64,000 nucleotides of DNA from Cytobacillus oceanisediminis (GCF_007830235.1 NZ_VLKI01000010.1:62001-126000); one strand, 5' to 3'. Shown: positions 51,168 through 60,266, counted from the first letter of the stretch. Program-made: numbers and translations. Notes: generated from the letters alone by a model not told the origin.

Positions 51168-52106
51168 ATGAGCCAAGTTGTACTTTTAAAAAAAGCTAAT
51201 GAAATTTCAGAAATGAAGACCTATTATTCACGGCATTTGAACGATAAGCAGCCCCCAGGAAGCATATTTGCGGCAAAAGTTCCGGGCTGTTCAATCACAG
51301 CCTATAAATCAGGCAAAGTCTTATTCCAGGGGGGCGGAAGTGAAGCAGAAGCCAAGAAATGGGGAAATACGGCAGGGAGCGCCCAGCCAAGCAAAAAGAA
51401 GAGCCCGGCAGCAGCAAACCTGCCGGAAAATATCAGCTCCCTTTCAGTGATAGGTTCGGACGAAGTTGGCACCGGCGATTACTTTGGCCCGATCACCGTT
51501 GTCGCAGCTTATGTAAAGAAAGAACAAATCCCTTTGCTGAAGGAACTTGGCGTAAAGGATTCAAAAAATCTTGGGGACGAAAAAATCATTGAAATTGCAA
51601 AGCAAATTAAGGATATCGTGCCGCATAGCCTTTTAACACTGCATAATGAAAAATACAACAAGCTGCAGCAATCAGGCATGTCACAAGGAAAAATAAAGGC
51701 TTTGCTGCACAATCAGGCGATTGGGCATGTTCTTGGTAAAATAGCTCCTGAAAAGCCTGAAGCTATACTGATCGACCAATTTGCCAAAGAAGAGATTTAC
51801 TATAACTATTTAAAAAATCAGCAAACCATCCAGAGGGAGCGTGTATTTTTTAGCACGAAAGCCGAAGGAATCCACCTGGCAGTAGCGTCTGCATCCATAC
51901 TGGCCCGCTATGCTTTTGTACGCCATTTCGAAAATTTAAGCAAACAGGCTGGATTTACGCTTACTAAAGGCGCCGGCTCCAAGGTAGATGAAGCGGCTGC
52001 ACGATTGATCAAGGAAAAAGGCCGAGAAGCACTGCCCGCTTTTGTGAAGCTGCACTTTGCCAATACTGAAAAAGCAATGAAGCTGTATAGCCGGAAATAT
52101 AAGTAA
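51168..52106 (+). CDS. rnhC: Ribonuclease HIII
   Basis: A 312-residue enzyme that cleaves the RNA strand of RNA/DNA hybrids. An N-terminal substrate-binding domain (about 1-85) precedes the RNase H core: GSDEVGTGDYFGPITVVAAY (about 99-118) with the Asp-Glu catalytic pair, DSKNLGDEKI (about 132), and the C-terminal ASILARYAFV (about 242-251). Divergent from zapA as in B. subtilis; ribosome site AGAGGAGA. Confidence 0.95.
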   Translation: MSQVVLLKKANEISEMKTYYSRHLNDKQPPGSIFAAKVPGCSITAYKSGKVLFQGGGSEAEAKKWGNTAGSAQPSKKKSPAAANLPENISSLSVIGSDEVGTGDYFGPITVVAAYVKKEQIPLLKELGVKDSKNLGDEKIIEIAKQIKDIVPHSLLTLHNEKYNKLQQSGMSQGKIKALLHNQAIGHVLGKIAPEKPEAILIDQFAKEEIYYNYLKNQQTIQRERVFFSTKAEGIHLAVASASILARYAFVRHFENLSKQAGFTLTKGAGSKVDEAAARLIKEKGREALPAFVKLHFANTEKAMKLYSRKYK

Positions 52107-52214
52107 TGAAAGACAGTAACTCTAAAAGAAAAATGGCTGTTTTATAGATAAGCCTTTTATATAATACGGATAGGCTGAAAAACAGCCGGTTCTCAAGGTA
52201 TTTCCGCTTTCAGT

Positions 52215-52320
52215 TTTGTATTTATCGGCCAAAATCGGACATTTATCGGCCAATTTTGCATTTTTATCGGCCAAAATTACGGTTTTAACGGCCAAAAAGG
52301 TCCTTTTATCGGCCAAACCC
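52215..52320. repeat. Phased array 1: five units of TATCGGCCAA at an exact 21-bp period
   Basis: TCGGCC begins at 52225, 52246, 52267 and 52309, and a variant AACGGCC occupies the fourth slot at 52288, so all five slots are spaced by exactly 21. The spacers are AT-rich and differ. A partial TCGGAC sits at 52235, half a period after unit 1. It lies in the tail-to-tail gap between rnhC and pheT, before the terminator. Confidence 0.9.
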
Positions 52321-52331
52321 AAAATCCCCAT

Positions 52332-52370
52332 AAAGAAAAGGCAGCCCCCAGGCTGCCCTTTTCTTTATTA
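52332..52370. terminator. Bidirectional terminator between rnhC and pheT
   Basis: AAAGAAAAGGCAGCC and GGCTGCCCTTTTCTTT pair across a C-rich loop, with A and T tracts on both sides. Confidence 0.9.
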
Positions 52371-54782
52371 TCCTCTTAATACCGCTCCGGCTTTTTCCTT
52401 CACAGCATCCAATACTTTGTCGTGCGCCTTTGTGACATCTTCATCTGTTAATGTACGTTCAGGATCGAAGTACTTTAAGGAGAAGGCAATCGACTTCTTG
52501 CCCGGCTCCATATGCTCGCCTTCGTACAGGTCAAATACATGAACGTCTTTTAATAGCTTGCCGCCAGCTTCTTTAATAATGGCTTCAAGCTCGCCAGCTG
52601 CAGCTCCATTATCAACCACAAGAGCAATATCCCTAGTGATGGAGGGGAAGCGAGGGATCGCTTCATACTGCAATGGAGCAACTTCTGCTTCCAAAATAGC
52701 CTTCAAAGATAATTCAAATACGTATGTCTCTTTCAAATCAAGCTCTTTTTCAACCGTCGGATGGACCTGGCCAACAAAGCCAACAGAATTACCGGACAGC
52801 AATACTTCAGCTGTTCTGCCAGGATGCATGCCAGCTTTTTCAATTTGGCGGAATGCAACTTTCCCGGAAAGGCCCAGCTTGTCGAATAAGCCTTCCAGAA
52901 TTCCTTTTACGACATAAAAATCAACCGGCTTCTTTTCTCCCTGCCAAGGGTGGCTTTGCCATAGACCAGTAACCGCGCCAGCCAAATGCTCACGCTCTTC
53001 AGGCAGTTCTTCATCTCCATTGGAAAGGAACACGGCTCCTGTTTCATAAACAGCGAGGCTGTCGTTCTGGCGTGCAGAGTTATATTTTAATACTTCAAGA
53101 AGCTGCGGTACGATGCTTAAGCGAAGAAGGCTGCGGTCTTCACTCATTGGCATTGCCAGTTGTACTGGTTTGCGCTCTTCAAGGGCATATTGTGTTGCCT
53201 TCGCTTCATTTGTTAATGAATAAGTCACTGCCTGATAAAGCCCTGCACCTTCGAGGTAACGGCGGACTAATCTGCGTTTATTCTGATATTCCGTAAGATG
53301 GCCTGGTGTAGAAGCCCCAACCGGAAGAGTGGACTTCAAATTGTCGTAGCCATATAAACGGCCAACTTCTTCAATTAAGTCTTCTTCAATGGTGATGTCG
53401 CCCCTGCGTGTCGGCACGGTAACAGTGATTGTATCATTATCAACCGCTGTTTCAAATTGAAGGCGGGCAAAGATTTCCTCTACTTCCTTCATGGATAACT
53501 CAGTACCAAGTACACGATTAATCTTTTCGAGAGTCACTGAAACTACTGCCGGCTCAACCTGCAGTGAATCTGCTTCAACAGAGCCTTCCAGCACTTCTCC
53601 ACCCGCATATTCTGCCAGCAATTGTGCGGCTCTTTCTGCTGCATCCCTGACTCTGTTCGGGTCTACACCTTTTTCAAAACGGGAGCTTGCTTCACTTCTT
53701 AATCCATGGTCCTTGGAAGCCTTCCTTACAGTTGCCCCTTTAAAATAAGCTGATTCAATCAAAACAGTCTTCGTGTCAGATTGCACTTCAGAATTTGCTC
53801 CCCCCATTACTCCGGCAAGTGCAATCGGCTCACTGCCATTTGTTATGAGAAGATGATCGGAAGTTAATTCACGTTTAGCATCATCAAGAGTAACAATGAC
53901 TTCACCATCTTTTGCTCTGCGAACAAGAATTTCTTTTGATCCCAATCGGTCATAGTCAAAAGCATGCAGCGGCTGGCCGTATTCAAGCAAAATATAGTTT
54001 GTCACATCGACCACATTATTGTGCGGGCGAATGCCAGCTGCCATTAATCGTGCCTGCATCCATACTGGCGATGGTCCTACTTCTACATTTTTAATGACTT
54101 TAGCCACGTATAAAGGATTATCTTCTTTCGCTTCCACCTGTACATCAATGTAATCCGATGCCTTTTCAGATGTAGTTTCCACTTGAGGTTCAGGAAGTTT
54201 AACTTCTCTTCCTAAAATGGCTGCCACTTCATAGGCAACGCCCAGCATGCTTAAGCAGTCTGAACGGTTCGGCGTTAAACCAAGCTCAAGAACCTGATCG
54301 TCACGGTTTAATTGCACAATGGCATCCTGCCCGACCTCAACGTCTCCAGGGAAAACATAGATCCCTTCAGAGTATTCCTTTGCGACAAGTTTGCTTTCAA
54401 TGCCCAACTCCTGCAGGGAGCAAATCATCCCATTTGATTCTTCGCCGCGAAGTTTGGCACGCTTAATTTTAAAATTGCCCGGAAGTACAGCTCCGACTGT
54501 TGCAACAGCTACCATCTGTCCTTTATCGACATTTGGAGCTCCACAAATAATTTGTACAGGTTCGTCCGCACCTGTATCCACTAGACACTTGTTAAGCTTA
54601 TCGGCGTTTGGATGCTGTTCTCTTTCAAGGACATGCCCAACGACAACTCCCTTGATGCCTTCGTTCAGAACCTCTACGCCCTCAACCTCAATACCGCTTT
54701 TTGTAATCTTTTCTGCAAGCTCTGCAGGAGTAACGCCAGATAAATCAACATACTCCTGCAGCCATTTATATGAAACGAACAT
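52368..54782 (-). CDS. pheT: Phenylalanyl-tRNA synthetase beta subunit
   Basis: An 804-residue subunit. The N-terminal EMAP-like tRNA-binding domain (about 40-150) is followed by B3/4 editing, B5 (DNA-binding-like), the catalytic-like core and a C-terminal anticodon-binding FDX-ACB domain (about 710-804; [33 protein letters not shown]). It ends next to the rnhC terminator and lies 23 bases after pheS. Confidence 0.97.
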   Translation of the reverse strand: MFVSYKWLQEYVDLSGVTPAELAEKITKSGIEVEGVEVLNEGIKGVVVGHVLEREQHPNADKLNKCLVDTGADEPVQIICGAPNVDKGQMVAVATVGAVLPGNFKIKRAKLRGEESNGMICSLQELGIESKLVAKEYSEGIYVFPGDVEVGQDAIVQLNRDDQVLELGLTPNRSDCLSMLGVAYEVAAILGREVKLPEPQVETTSEKASDYIDVQVEAKEDNPLYVAKVIKNVEVGPSPVWMQARLMAAGIRPHNNVVDVTNYILLEYGQPLHAFDYDRLGSKEILVRRAKDGEVIVTLDDAKRELTSDHLLITNGSEPIALAGVMGGANSEVQSDTKTVLIESAYFKGATVRKASKDHGLRSEASSRFEKGVDPNRVRDAAERAAQLLAEYAGGEVLEGSVEADSLQVEPAVVSVTLEKINRVLGTELSMKEVEEIFARLQFETAVDNDTITVTVPTRRGDITIEEDLIEEVGRLYGYDNLKSTLPVGASTPGHLTEYQNKRRLVRRYLEGAGLYQAVTYSLTNEAKATQYALEERKPVQLAMPMSEDRSLLRLSIVPQLLEVLKYNSARQNDSLAVYETGAVFLSNGDEELPEEREHLAGAVTGLWQSHPWQGEKKPVDFYVVKGILEGLFDKLGLSGKVAFRQIEKAGMHPGRTAEVLLSGNSVGFVGQVHPTVEKELDLKETYVFELSLKAILEAEVAPLQYEAIPRFPSITRDIALVVDNGAAAGELEAIIKEAGGKLLKDVHVFDLYEGEHMEPGKKSIAFSLKYFDPERTLTDEDVTKAHDKVLDAVKEKAGAVLRG

Positions 54783-54805
54783 GTAATATCCTCCTCGACC
54801 TAGTC

Positions 54806-55843
54806 TTATTCATGAATTGAAAATTGTTTTAAGAATCGAACATCATTTGTATAGAAATGGCGAATATCATCTACACCATATTTCAGCATGGCAATTCGCT
54901 CTGGCCCCATTCCGAAAGCAAACCCTGTATATTTCTTTGAGTCGAATCCGGCCATTTCCAGTACGTTTGGATGTACCATGCCGGCACCCAAAATTTCAAT
55001 CCAGCCAGTTCCTTTACAAACGCTGCAGCCTTTTCCGCCACAGATTTTACAAGAAATATCCATCTCCACAGATGGTTCTGTAAACGGGAAGAAGCTTGGA
55101 CGAAGACGGATTTCCCTATCTTCTCCGAACATTTTCTTCGCAAACACTTCAAGTGTTCCTTTTAAATCTGTCATGCGGATATTTTCATCCACAACAAGCC
55201 CTTCAATTTGCATAAACTGGTGGGAGTGTGTAGCATCATCGTTATCGCGGCGGTATACCTTTCCCGGACAGATGATTTTAACCGGTCCTTTGCCTTCATG
55301 CTTTTCCATTGTTCTTGCCTGCACAGGTGAAGTATGTGTACGAAGAAGAATCTCTTCTGTAATATAGAAAGAATCCTGCATATCACGGGCAGGGTGGCCT
55401 TTTGGAAGGTTCAAGGCTTCAAAATTATAATAATCCTTTTCAACTTCAGGACCTTCAGCCACTGTATAGCCCATTCCAATGAACAAATCTTCAATCTCTT
55501 CAATAATGCGTGTTAATGGATGATGGTTTCCTGTTTTTACAGGACGCCCTGGAAGAGTAACATCAATTTTTTCAGCAGCCAACTTTTCCTGGACTGCTGC
55601 TTCTTCAAGGTGTTTTTGTTTTTCTTCAATTCCGGCAGCTATGCTGTCTCTTACTTCATTTGCTAGGGCACCCATTTTCGGGCGCTCTTCCGCTGACAAT
55701 TTCCCCATTCCTTTAAGGGCTTCTGTAATTGGTCCTTTTTTGCCCAGGTAGGATACACGGATATCATTTAATTCTTTCAAATCAGCGGCAGTGCTGATTT
55801 TTTCCAACGCTTCAGTTTGCAGTTCTTTTAAACGCTCTTGCAT
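54806..55843 (-). CDS. pheS: Phenylalanyl-tRNA synthetase alpha subunit
   Basis: A 345-residue class II synthetase subunit. N-terminal coiled coil (about 1-85), motif 1 [20 protein letters not shown], motif 2 [20 protein letters not shown] (about 198-217) and motif 3 [17 protein letters not shown] (about 307-323). Ribosome site GAAGGAGG. Expression is controlled by the Phe T-box upstream. Confidence 0.97.
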   Translation of the reverse strand: MQERLKELQTEALEKISTAADLKELNDIRVSYLGKKGPITEALKGMGKLSAEERPKMGALANEVRDSIAAGIEEKQKHLEEAAVQEKLAAEKIDVTLPGRPVKTGNHHPLTRIIEEIEDLFIGMGYTVAEGPEVEKDYYNFEALNLPKGHPARDMQDSFYITEEILLRTHTSPVQARTMEKHEGKGPVKIICPGKVYRRDNDDATHSHQFMQIEGLVVDENIRMTDLKGTLEVFAKKMFGEDREIRLRPSFFPFTEPSVEMDISCKICGGKGCSVCKGTGWIEILGAGMVHPNVLEMAGFDSKKYTGFAFGMGPERIAMLKYGVDDIRHFYTNDVRFLKQFSIHE

Positions 55844-55889
55844 CTAAAAATCCTCCTTCAATTCATTCCTTTTACTTTTTTTGCCAAAA

Positions 55890-55926
55890 CAAAAAACCTC
55901 TATCCCCATAAAGGGACGAGGTTTCG
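55890..55926 (-). terminator. T-box-controlled terminator of the pheS leader
   Basis: AAACCTCGTCCC and GGGGATAGAGGTTT pair and are followed by TTTTG on the minus strand. Confidence 0.88.
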
Positions 55927-56017
55927 CGGTACCACCCTTTTTAACACATATATGTACATAAAGCACGTGTTCACTTCATTGGGATAACGGCTGCTGCCGG
56001 TACATCTTTACACCGAA

Positions 56018-56137
56018 ATGCGGAGGCGACTTGCCCAGGGGCGACAAGCATAAGACAATATGGCATGAAGGTTGTACTTAAGCTTCTTGACAGATTGGCT
56101 TATGACCTCGAGCCCCTAGGCGCTGTAGCTAGACAGT
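56018..56137. repeat. Dispersed repeat family B inside the pheS T-box leader (copy B2)
   Basis: About 120 bases with nested inverted repeats: GCCCAGGGGC with GCCCCTAGGC, and CATAAG with CTTATG. It starts GCGGAGGCGAC and ends GTAGCTAGACA. The end and the GGCGAC/CTCGAG blocks recur in the copy at 24298-24431. It folds on itself, so the flanking T-box helices may still form. Confidence 0.8.
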
Positions 56138-56310
56138 TATCTATTCTGACTTGCTATCTCATTTCAATGGTCCCGATGCCAACTCAGGAGGTGAAAATTC
56201 CCTTGCTATCCCAATAAAAATGCTTTCAGTCTAAGGCATTTTCTCCCTGAAAAGGTATTAACAAAGTACTGAACTCCGTCATCGTTTTGTTTCATATAAT
56301 TTTGCTGTTA

Positions 56311-56339
56311 ATTATAGTATATTCTTCATGCCGTTTCAA
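56311..56339 (-). promoter_or_regulatory. SigA promoter of pheST
   Basis: TTGAAA (56334-56339), a 17-base spacer and TATAAT (56311-56316) on the minus strand, just upstream of the T-box leader. Confidence 0.9.
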
Positions 56340-56368
56340 ACGGTTTTCATAAAAATGCTGCCCATTTT

Positions 56369-57121
56369 TTATTTTCTTAGGTGATAAAGCAGAATCCCGG
56401 CAGCGACCGCTACGTTCAACGATTCACTTTTTCCCAAAATCGGGATATAGAGATTGGCAGTTGTTAGGGCTAACAGGTCTTTATTTACACCGCTTCCTTC
56501 ATTCCCAACCAGCAGGGCAAAGGACTCGGCATGTTCGGCCTCGGTATATTCCCTGGCGTTTTCTAATGCTGTTCCAAAAACAGTTACATTATTTTCTTTG
56601 AGCCTGTTCACCCATTCAAACAGGTCTCCCCTTATAACTGGCAAATGGAAATGGCTGCCCTGTGCAGAGCGAAGAACCTTTGGATTATAAACATCCACAC
56701 TTCCATCACCCACAATGACCGCGTCCATTCCTGCTGCATCTGCTGTCCGGATCATCGTACCCAAATTGCCGGGATCCTGAACCGCGTCAATCAGCAAATA
56801 CCCTTTGCCTTCCACATCACCAGAGGACCTCGCCTGTTCGCAAACAGCAAGGATACCTTGCGGTGTTTCTGTATCAGCCAGCAGCCCAATGATCTCCTCC
56901 GTTACCATAGTTACAGGGATATCTCCATAATCCCATCCAGGAGGCATGTCCTTAGATTCGTTTATAATAATTTCCAAAACCTGATTACCTGCAAGCGCTT
57001 CTTCCACCAAATGAAAGCCTTCAACCAAAAAAGTTCCTGTTTTATCCCGCTCTTTTTTTGTTAAAAGCTTTTTCCAATCCTTAATTTTTGGGTTCTTTGC
57101 AGATTGAATATGCTTCAACAC
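56369..57121 (-). CDS. ysgA: TrmH/SpoU-family RNA 2'-O-methyltransferase (YsgA-like)
   Basis: A 250-residue SPOUT-fold methyltransferase. An N-terminal substrate-binding part (about 1-90) is followed by the SPOUT motifs: LIDAVQDPGNLGTMIRTADA (about 110-129), LLVGNEGSGV (about 197) and IPILGKSESLNVAVAAGILL (about 220-239). It methylates a ribose in rRNA or tRNA; the site is not known. Start is GTG at 57121 with AGGAGAG. It is divergent from sspI. Confidence 0.92.
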   Translation of the reverse strand: MLKHIQSAKNPKIKDWKKLLTKKERDKTGTFLVEGFHLVEEALAGNQVLEIIINESKDMPPGWDYGDIPVTMVTEEIIGLLADTETPQGILAVCEQARSSGDVEGKGYLLIDAVQDPGNLGTMIRTADAAGMDAVIVGDGSVDVYNPKVLRSAQGSHFHLPVIRGDLFEWVNRLKENNVTVFGTALENAREYTEAEHAESFALLVGNEGSGVNKDLLALTTANLYIPILGKSESLNVAVAAGILLYHLRK

Positions 57122-57155
57122 TGTCTCTCCTTTTATAGAAAATCCTGTTGGCCTG

Positions 57156-57185
57156 GAATTTCTTTAATACAATTTTTTCATTATA
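57156..57185 (+). promoter_or_regulatory. SigG-type promoter of sspI
   Basis: GAATT (57156-57160), an 18-base spacer and CATTATA (57179-57185) fit the forespore SigG consensus GMATR-N18-CATWMTA with one mismatch. sspI genes are forespore-expressed. Confidence 0.65.
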
Positions 57186-57260
57186 GCCTATTTGGAATAC
57201 ATAATAAAAGCGAAATTAGAGAACATAATAACGAATTATATCTGGAAGGAGTGCATGAAG

Positions 57261-57467
57261 GTGAATTTAAACCTGCGTAATGCCATTTTACACAATGTTT
57301 CAGGCAACTCTCAAGACGAACTAAAAGATACAATCGTAGATGCCATTCAAAACGGGGAAGAAAAAATGCTTCCTGGATTAGGCGTTTTATTTGAAGTCAT
57401 TTGGAAAAACTCTTCTGAAGAAGATAAGCAGGAAATGCTGCAAGTTTTAGAAACCGGACTAAAATAA
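57261..57467 (+). CDS. sspI: Small acid-soluble spore protein I
   Basis: A 68-residue spore protein. [20 protein letters not shown] and [20 protein letters not shown] match SspI of B. subtilis (71 residues). The GTG at 57261 has AAGGAG nine bases upstream and reproduces the family N terminus; an ATG two codons upstream is too close to the ribosome site. Confidence 0.94.
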   Translation: MNLNLRNAILHNVSGNSQDELKDTIVDAIQNGEEKMLPGLGVLFEVIWKNSSEEDKQEMLQVLETGLK

Positions 57468-57483
57468 CAAAGACGCACAAATA

Positions 57484-57515
57484 GAAAAACTGCTCCTTGA
57501 GGGCAGTTTTTTCAT
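57484..57515. terminator. Bidirectional terminator between sspI and the export-like gene
   Basis: AAAAACTGCTC and GGGCAGTTTTTT pair, with A and T tracts on both sides. Confidence 0.85.
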
Positions 57516-57955
57516 TAGCCTTTAAAAAGCTCAAAGCCATAATGAGTGGCGATGGTAAAAATCCCGCTCCATAATACAAGCGAAATAGTCATCCAAATGG
57601 TGGTCCATTGTTTTTTGGCGCCAAGTCCCATCCCGATTGCTGCAGCTATATGGGTGCCGATTAAAATAGGGCCTGCAAGAGCCAAGCCAGGCAATCCATA
57701 TCGGTTCCAAATCTTCTTGCCCCTTTTGGATCGGCCACTTTCTTTTTCTTCTGGCCCCTTCTTTTTTCTCCGCCATAGCTTAAATCGCTCAAACAGAACA
57801 ATCAGCAGGAAGACAGTCAGAAAATTCCCCGCAAATGATAAAACAGCAACAAGAAAAGGATTCAACCCTTTCACGATGGCAATTGGAATAACTGCTGCTA
57901 TTTCAATCCATGGAATGGCTGCCAGTATGAAAACTAATATATATTCCCAGATGAT
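57515..57955 (-). CDS. Small multidrug-export-like membrane protein (PF06695 type), start codon unclear
   Basis: A membrane protein of about 145 residues. The part from GTG 57874 onward (119 residues) includes NRYGLPGLALAGPILIGTHI and ends GFELFKG. The same frame stays open upstream and encodes EYILVFILAAIPWIEIAAVI, which is the usual N terminus of this family, but there is no ATG, GTG or TTG before the in-frame TAG at about 57996. GGGGTGA at 57961-57967 would suit an ATC or ATT start. Either a non-standard start is used or the gene is damaged. Its role is not established. Confidence 0.6.
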   Translation of the reverse strand: MIWEYILVFILAAIPWIEIAAVIPIAIVKGLNPFLVAVLSFAGNFLTVFLLIVLFERFKLWRRKKKGPEEKESGRSKRGKKIWNRYGLPGLALAGPILIGTHIAAAIGMGLGAKKQWTTIWMTISLVLWSGIFTIATHYGFELFKG

Positions 57956-58104
57956 TTTTTCACCCCGCTTTAATATTGCTCTGTTTCCGTTAATTCTCTA
58001 GCTTTTTTACTTGCTTTTTTACTAATACCTACAAAAGAGCCCCGTTTTTGTGCTGCGCAAGATAAATATTCTGACTCTTAAACAGCTGACTTCGTTTAAG
58101 TATA

Positions 58105-58162
58105 TCTTATATTTACAAATTTGAAGTTATATTTGCAACTTTTTATTTTATTTGCAACTGTC
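58105..58162. repeat. Phased array 3: three units of ATTTGCAA at 19-20 bp
   Basis: TTTRCAA starts at 58112, 58132 and 58151 (TTTACAA, TTTGCAA, TTTGCAA), the last two within ATTTGCAACT. The spacing and the AT-rich spacers match arrays 1 and 2, though the core differs. It lies between the M42 peptidase terminator and the start of the export-like gene. Nothing else is seen in 57970-58170. Confidence 0.7.
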
Positions 58163-58169
58163 ATGTTTC

Positions 58170-58205
58170 ACAAGCAAAAAAACCCCAGGATGGCCCGGAG
58201 TTTCT
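58170..58205 (-). terminator. Terminator of ysdC
   Basis: AAACTCC and GGGGTTT pair and are followed by TTTTGCTTG on the minus strand. Confidence 0.75.
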
Positions 58206-58215
58206 TTTTGAACAA

Positions 58216-59304
58216 TTATTCAAAAGTGATTTTATCAACAGTTTCTCGATCAAGGCGCTTAATCACTTCAGCGATTAGCTTTACAGCATTCTCGTAGTCA
58301 TCACGATGAAGCATCGCTGCGTGTGAATGGATATAGCGAGTTGCAATGGTGATGGAAAGGGAAGGAACGCCATTATGTGTAACATGGATGGCTCCTGAAT
58401 CTGTTCCGCCGCCAGCAATTGCATCAAATTGATAAGGGATATTCAGTTCGTCTGCCGTATCTGTAACGAGATCGCGCAAGCCTTTGTGTGAAACCATGGA
58501 TGCATCATAAAGAATGATTTGCGGTCCTTTACCCATTTTGCTCATTGCTTCTTTTTCAGAAATTCCCGGAGTGTCTCCTGCAATTCCAACATCGACACCA
58601 AATGCGATATCCGGCTCAATTTTTTGTGCAGAAGTTCGGGCACCGCGAAGTCCAACCTCTTCTTGTACAGTTCCTACACCGTAAACAACGTTTGGATGGT
58701 CAGCCTCTTTCAATTGTTTTAATACATCGATGGCAATCGCACAGCCAATGCGGTTATCCCACGCTTTTGCCAAAAGCATTTTTTCATTTTTCATTACCGT
58801 GAATTCGAAATATGGAACCACCATATCACCTGGTTTAACTCCCCACTCTTTTACTTCTTCACGGCTGGAAGCGCCGATATCAATAAACATGTCTTTAATT
58901 TCAACAGGCTTTTTGCGTGCTTCCGGAGATAGGATATGAGGAGGCTTTGATCCGATTACACCCGTTACGCCTCCTTTGGAAGTTACGATTGTTACACGCT
59001 GTGCAAGCATTACCTGGGACCACCAGCCGCCAACCGTCTGGAAGCGGATGAATCCTTTGTCATCAATGCTTGTTACCATGAAGCCAACTTCATCCAAGTG
59101 GCCGGCTACCATGATTTTAGGGCCGCCTTCTTTACCGGTCTTTTTAGCAATTAAGCTGCCTAGTCCATCAGTTGTCACTTCATCAGCGTATGCTGCTATG
59201 TACTTTTTCATTACCTCACGCGGTTCGCGCTCATTGCCCGGAATCCCTTTGGCATCTGTTAATTCCTTAAGCATTGTTAAAGTTTCATCTAATTTAGCCA
59301 TCAT
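58216..59304 (-). CDS. ysdC: M42-family aminopeptidase/endoglucanase-like YsdC
   Basis: A 362-residue di-metal hydrolase. Metal ligands: [11 protein letters not shown] (about 66-76), [11 protein letters not shown] (about 178), the catalytic glutamates [12 protein letters not shown] (about 207-218), [10 protein letters not shown] (about 229) and [14 protein letters not shown] (about 323-336). The family forms large oligomeric aminopeptidases; substrate unclear. Two ATGs in tandem begin the gene; AAGGGGG is upstream. Name and position match B. subtilis ysdC. Confidence 0.92.
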   Translation of the reverse strand: MMAKLDETLTMLKELTDAKGIPGNEREPREVMKKYIAAYADEVTTDGLGSLIAKKTGKEGGPKIMVAGHLDEVGFMVTSIDDKGFIRFQTVGGWWSQVMLAQRVTIVTSKGGVTGVIGSKPPHILSPEARKKPVEIKDMFIDIGASSREEVKEWGVKPGDMVVPYFEFTVMKNEKMLLAKAWDNRIGCAIAIDVLKQLKEADHPNVVYGVGTVQEEVGLRGARTSAQKIEPDIAFGVDVGIAGDTPGISEKEAMSKMGKGPQIILYDASMVSHKGLRDLVTDTADELNIPYQFDAIAGGGTDSGAIHVTHNGVPSLSITIATRYIHSHAAMLHRDDYENAVKLIAEVIKRLDRETVDKITFE

Positions 59305-59410
59305 TTCGACCCCCTTAATATGTATTCATCCCTATTATACCGAACACGCGATTCAATATAAAGAATTATCAGACGGAAGCCTAATCCGGCTCAAGGCGGA
59401 TTTTGGTTTA

Positions 59411-59640
59411 TAGCTCTGTTAAACTTGCCCGTTGATTTCCGCTCAAGAAGCGCGTATCAGCGGGCCGCCCGGAGCCTCTTCGGTGCATGACGCGTCTGCG
59501 GGGCCTCCCTTTGGTTCGCTTCTCCCGCTAAGACATTGGAACCTGCATTCTCGAATAAACACCGCACGAAGGAAATCGGATGCATTTTCAAGGAGTAGTC
59601 TTGCGCCTTCCGCTCCAATCAACTCAGTGCCAAACTCACA
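59411..59640. repeat. Dispersed repeat family A, long form (copy A4)
   Basis: About 230 bases from AGCTCTGTTAAACTTGCCCG to CCAATCAACTCAGTGCC. It has all blocks of A1 including AACACCGCACGAAG. It lies directly downstream of the dUTPase gene. Confidence 0.87.
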
Positions 59641-59657
59641 ATGAGCTTCCTTAGCTT

Positions 59658-60149
59658 TTAGTATCCTTCCGCCTGCCTTTTATAATTTACTTCATTTTTC
59701 TCTATATATGCCTTTTCGATTTCCGAAGGGGTAAAGCCCAGCATTTCACCAAGATTTAAATAGGCTGTAAAAAGTTCTTTGTAATGTTCAAGGGAACGGC
59801 TTGTCCGAAAATAGCCGATTCCATTATATACGGATAAAAACTGGCCAGTCACCGATTCTGCCTTATCCAAAGTGATTGCAAATTCTTCTTCCTGACTAAA
59901 ACCGCATTCAATGCCCAGAGATAAAATGAAATGTATACCGTCCACAAACTCTTCCAATACTGTCTCCTGAGGAGAAGATGGCTTGAGGCTCCAAAACTTA
60001 AAACACCTCGTTTCGTTTGCCAGCTCGCCCAGCTCAACAAGCAATGCAAGTACTTTGCGCTCAAATAAATCTACATCCTGCAATTGGTGATTTGTTTCAA
60101 TATGCCTGTCCAATTCTTTTTGCATTTGGAATAATTGCTGATACTTCAT
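59658..60149 (-). CDS. Dimeric all-alpha dUTP diphosphatase
   Basis: A 163-residue all-alpha NTP pyrophosphohydrolase of the dimeric dUTPase family (MazG-like). The metal-binding ExxE and ExxD pattern is visible in LVELGELANETRCFKFW (about 37-53) and VLEEFVDGIHFILSLG (about 64-79). It would cleave dUTP to dUMP and limit uracil in DNA. The ATG at 60149 is chosen since the family starts MKYQQLFQMQKEL; the upstream site is GGTGGAG. It is flanked on both sides by family A repeats, and the gene is not at this place in B. subtilis. Confidence 0.88.
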   Translation of the reverse strand: MKYQQLFQMQKELDRHIETNHQLQDVDLFERKVLALLVELGELANETRCFKFWSLKPSSPQETVLEEFVDGIHFILSLGIECGFSQEEEFAITLDKAESVTGQFLSVYNGIGYFRTSRSLEHYKELFTAYLNLGEMLGFTPSEIEKAYIEKNEVNYKRQAEGY

Positions 60150-60207
60150 TCTCCACCATCCTATGTACATTAATAAGGTATTTAAATTATAATTCACTTT
60201 ATATTTT

Positions 60208-60266
60208 AGCTCTGTTAAACTTGCCTGTTGATTTCACTCCAATCAACAGGGTGCTAAAATCAATAA
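60208..60266. repeat. Dispersed repeat family A, mini form (copy A5)
   Basis: A 58-base derivative keeping only the ends: AGCTCTGTTAAACTTGCCTG, then GTTGATTTCACTCCAATCAAC, then GTGCTAAAATCAATA. The whole GC-rich centre is gone. GTTGATT and AATCAAC are now close and form a hairpin. Confidence 0.85.

Larger units (their letters stand above)
55890..56304 (-). promoter_or_regulatory. T-box riboswitch, phenylalanine-specific, interrupted by a repeat
   Basis: The T-box AAGGGTGGTACCGCG is at 55925-55939. The Stem I region contains GAATTTTCACC at about 56190-56200, with TTC (Phe) in the specifier position. ACCGGCAGCAGCCGTTATCC (Stem III) is intact at about 55982-56002. Between Stem I and Stem III, positions 56018-56137 hold a family B repeat, so the leader is over 400 bases, longer than usual (about 300). 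Confidence 0.92.

Noticed and set aside
54888-55367. Plus-strand open frame of 159 codons within pheS
   Set aside because: A shadow of pheS on the opposite strand without ribosome site or recognisable domain.
57546-58001. Plus-strand open frame of 151 codons over the export-like gene
   Set aside because: It mirrors the minus-strand membrane-protein frame. The minus-strand product has family-like membrane motifs, the plus-strand one does not.
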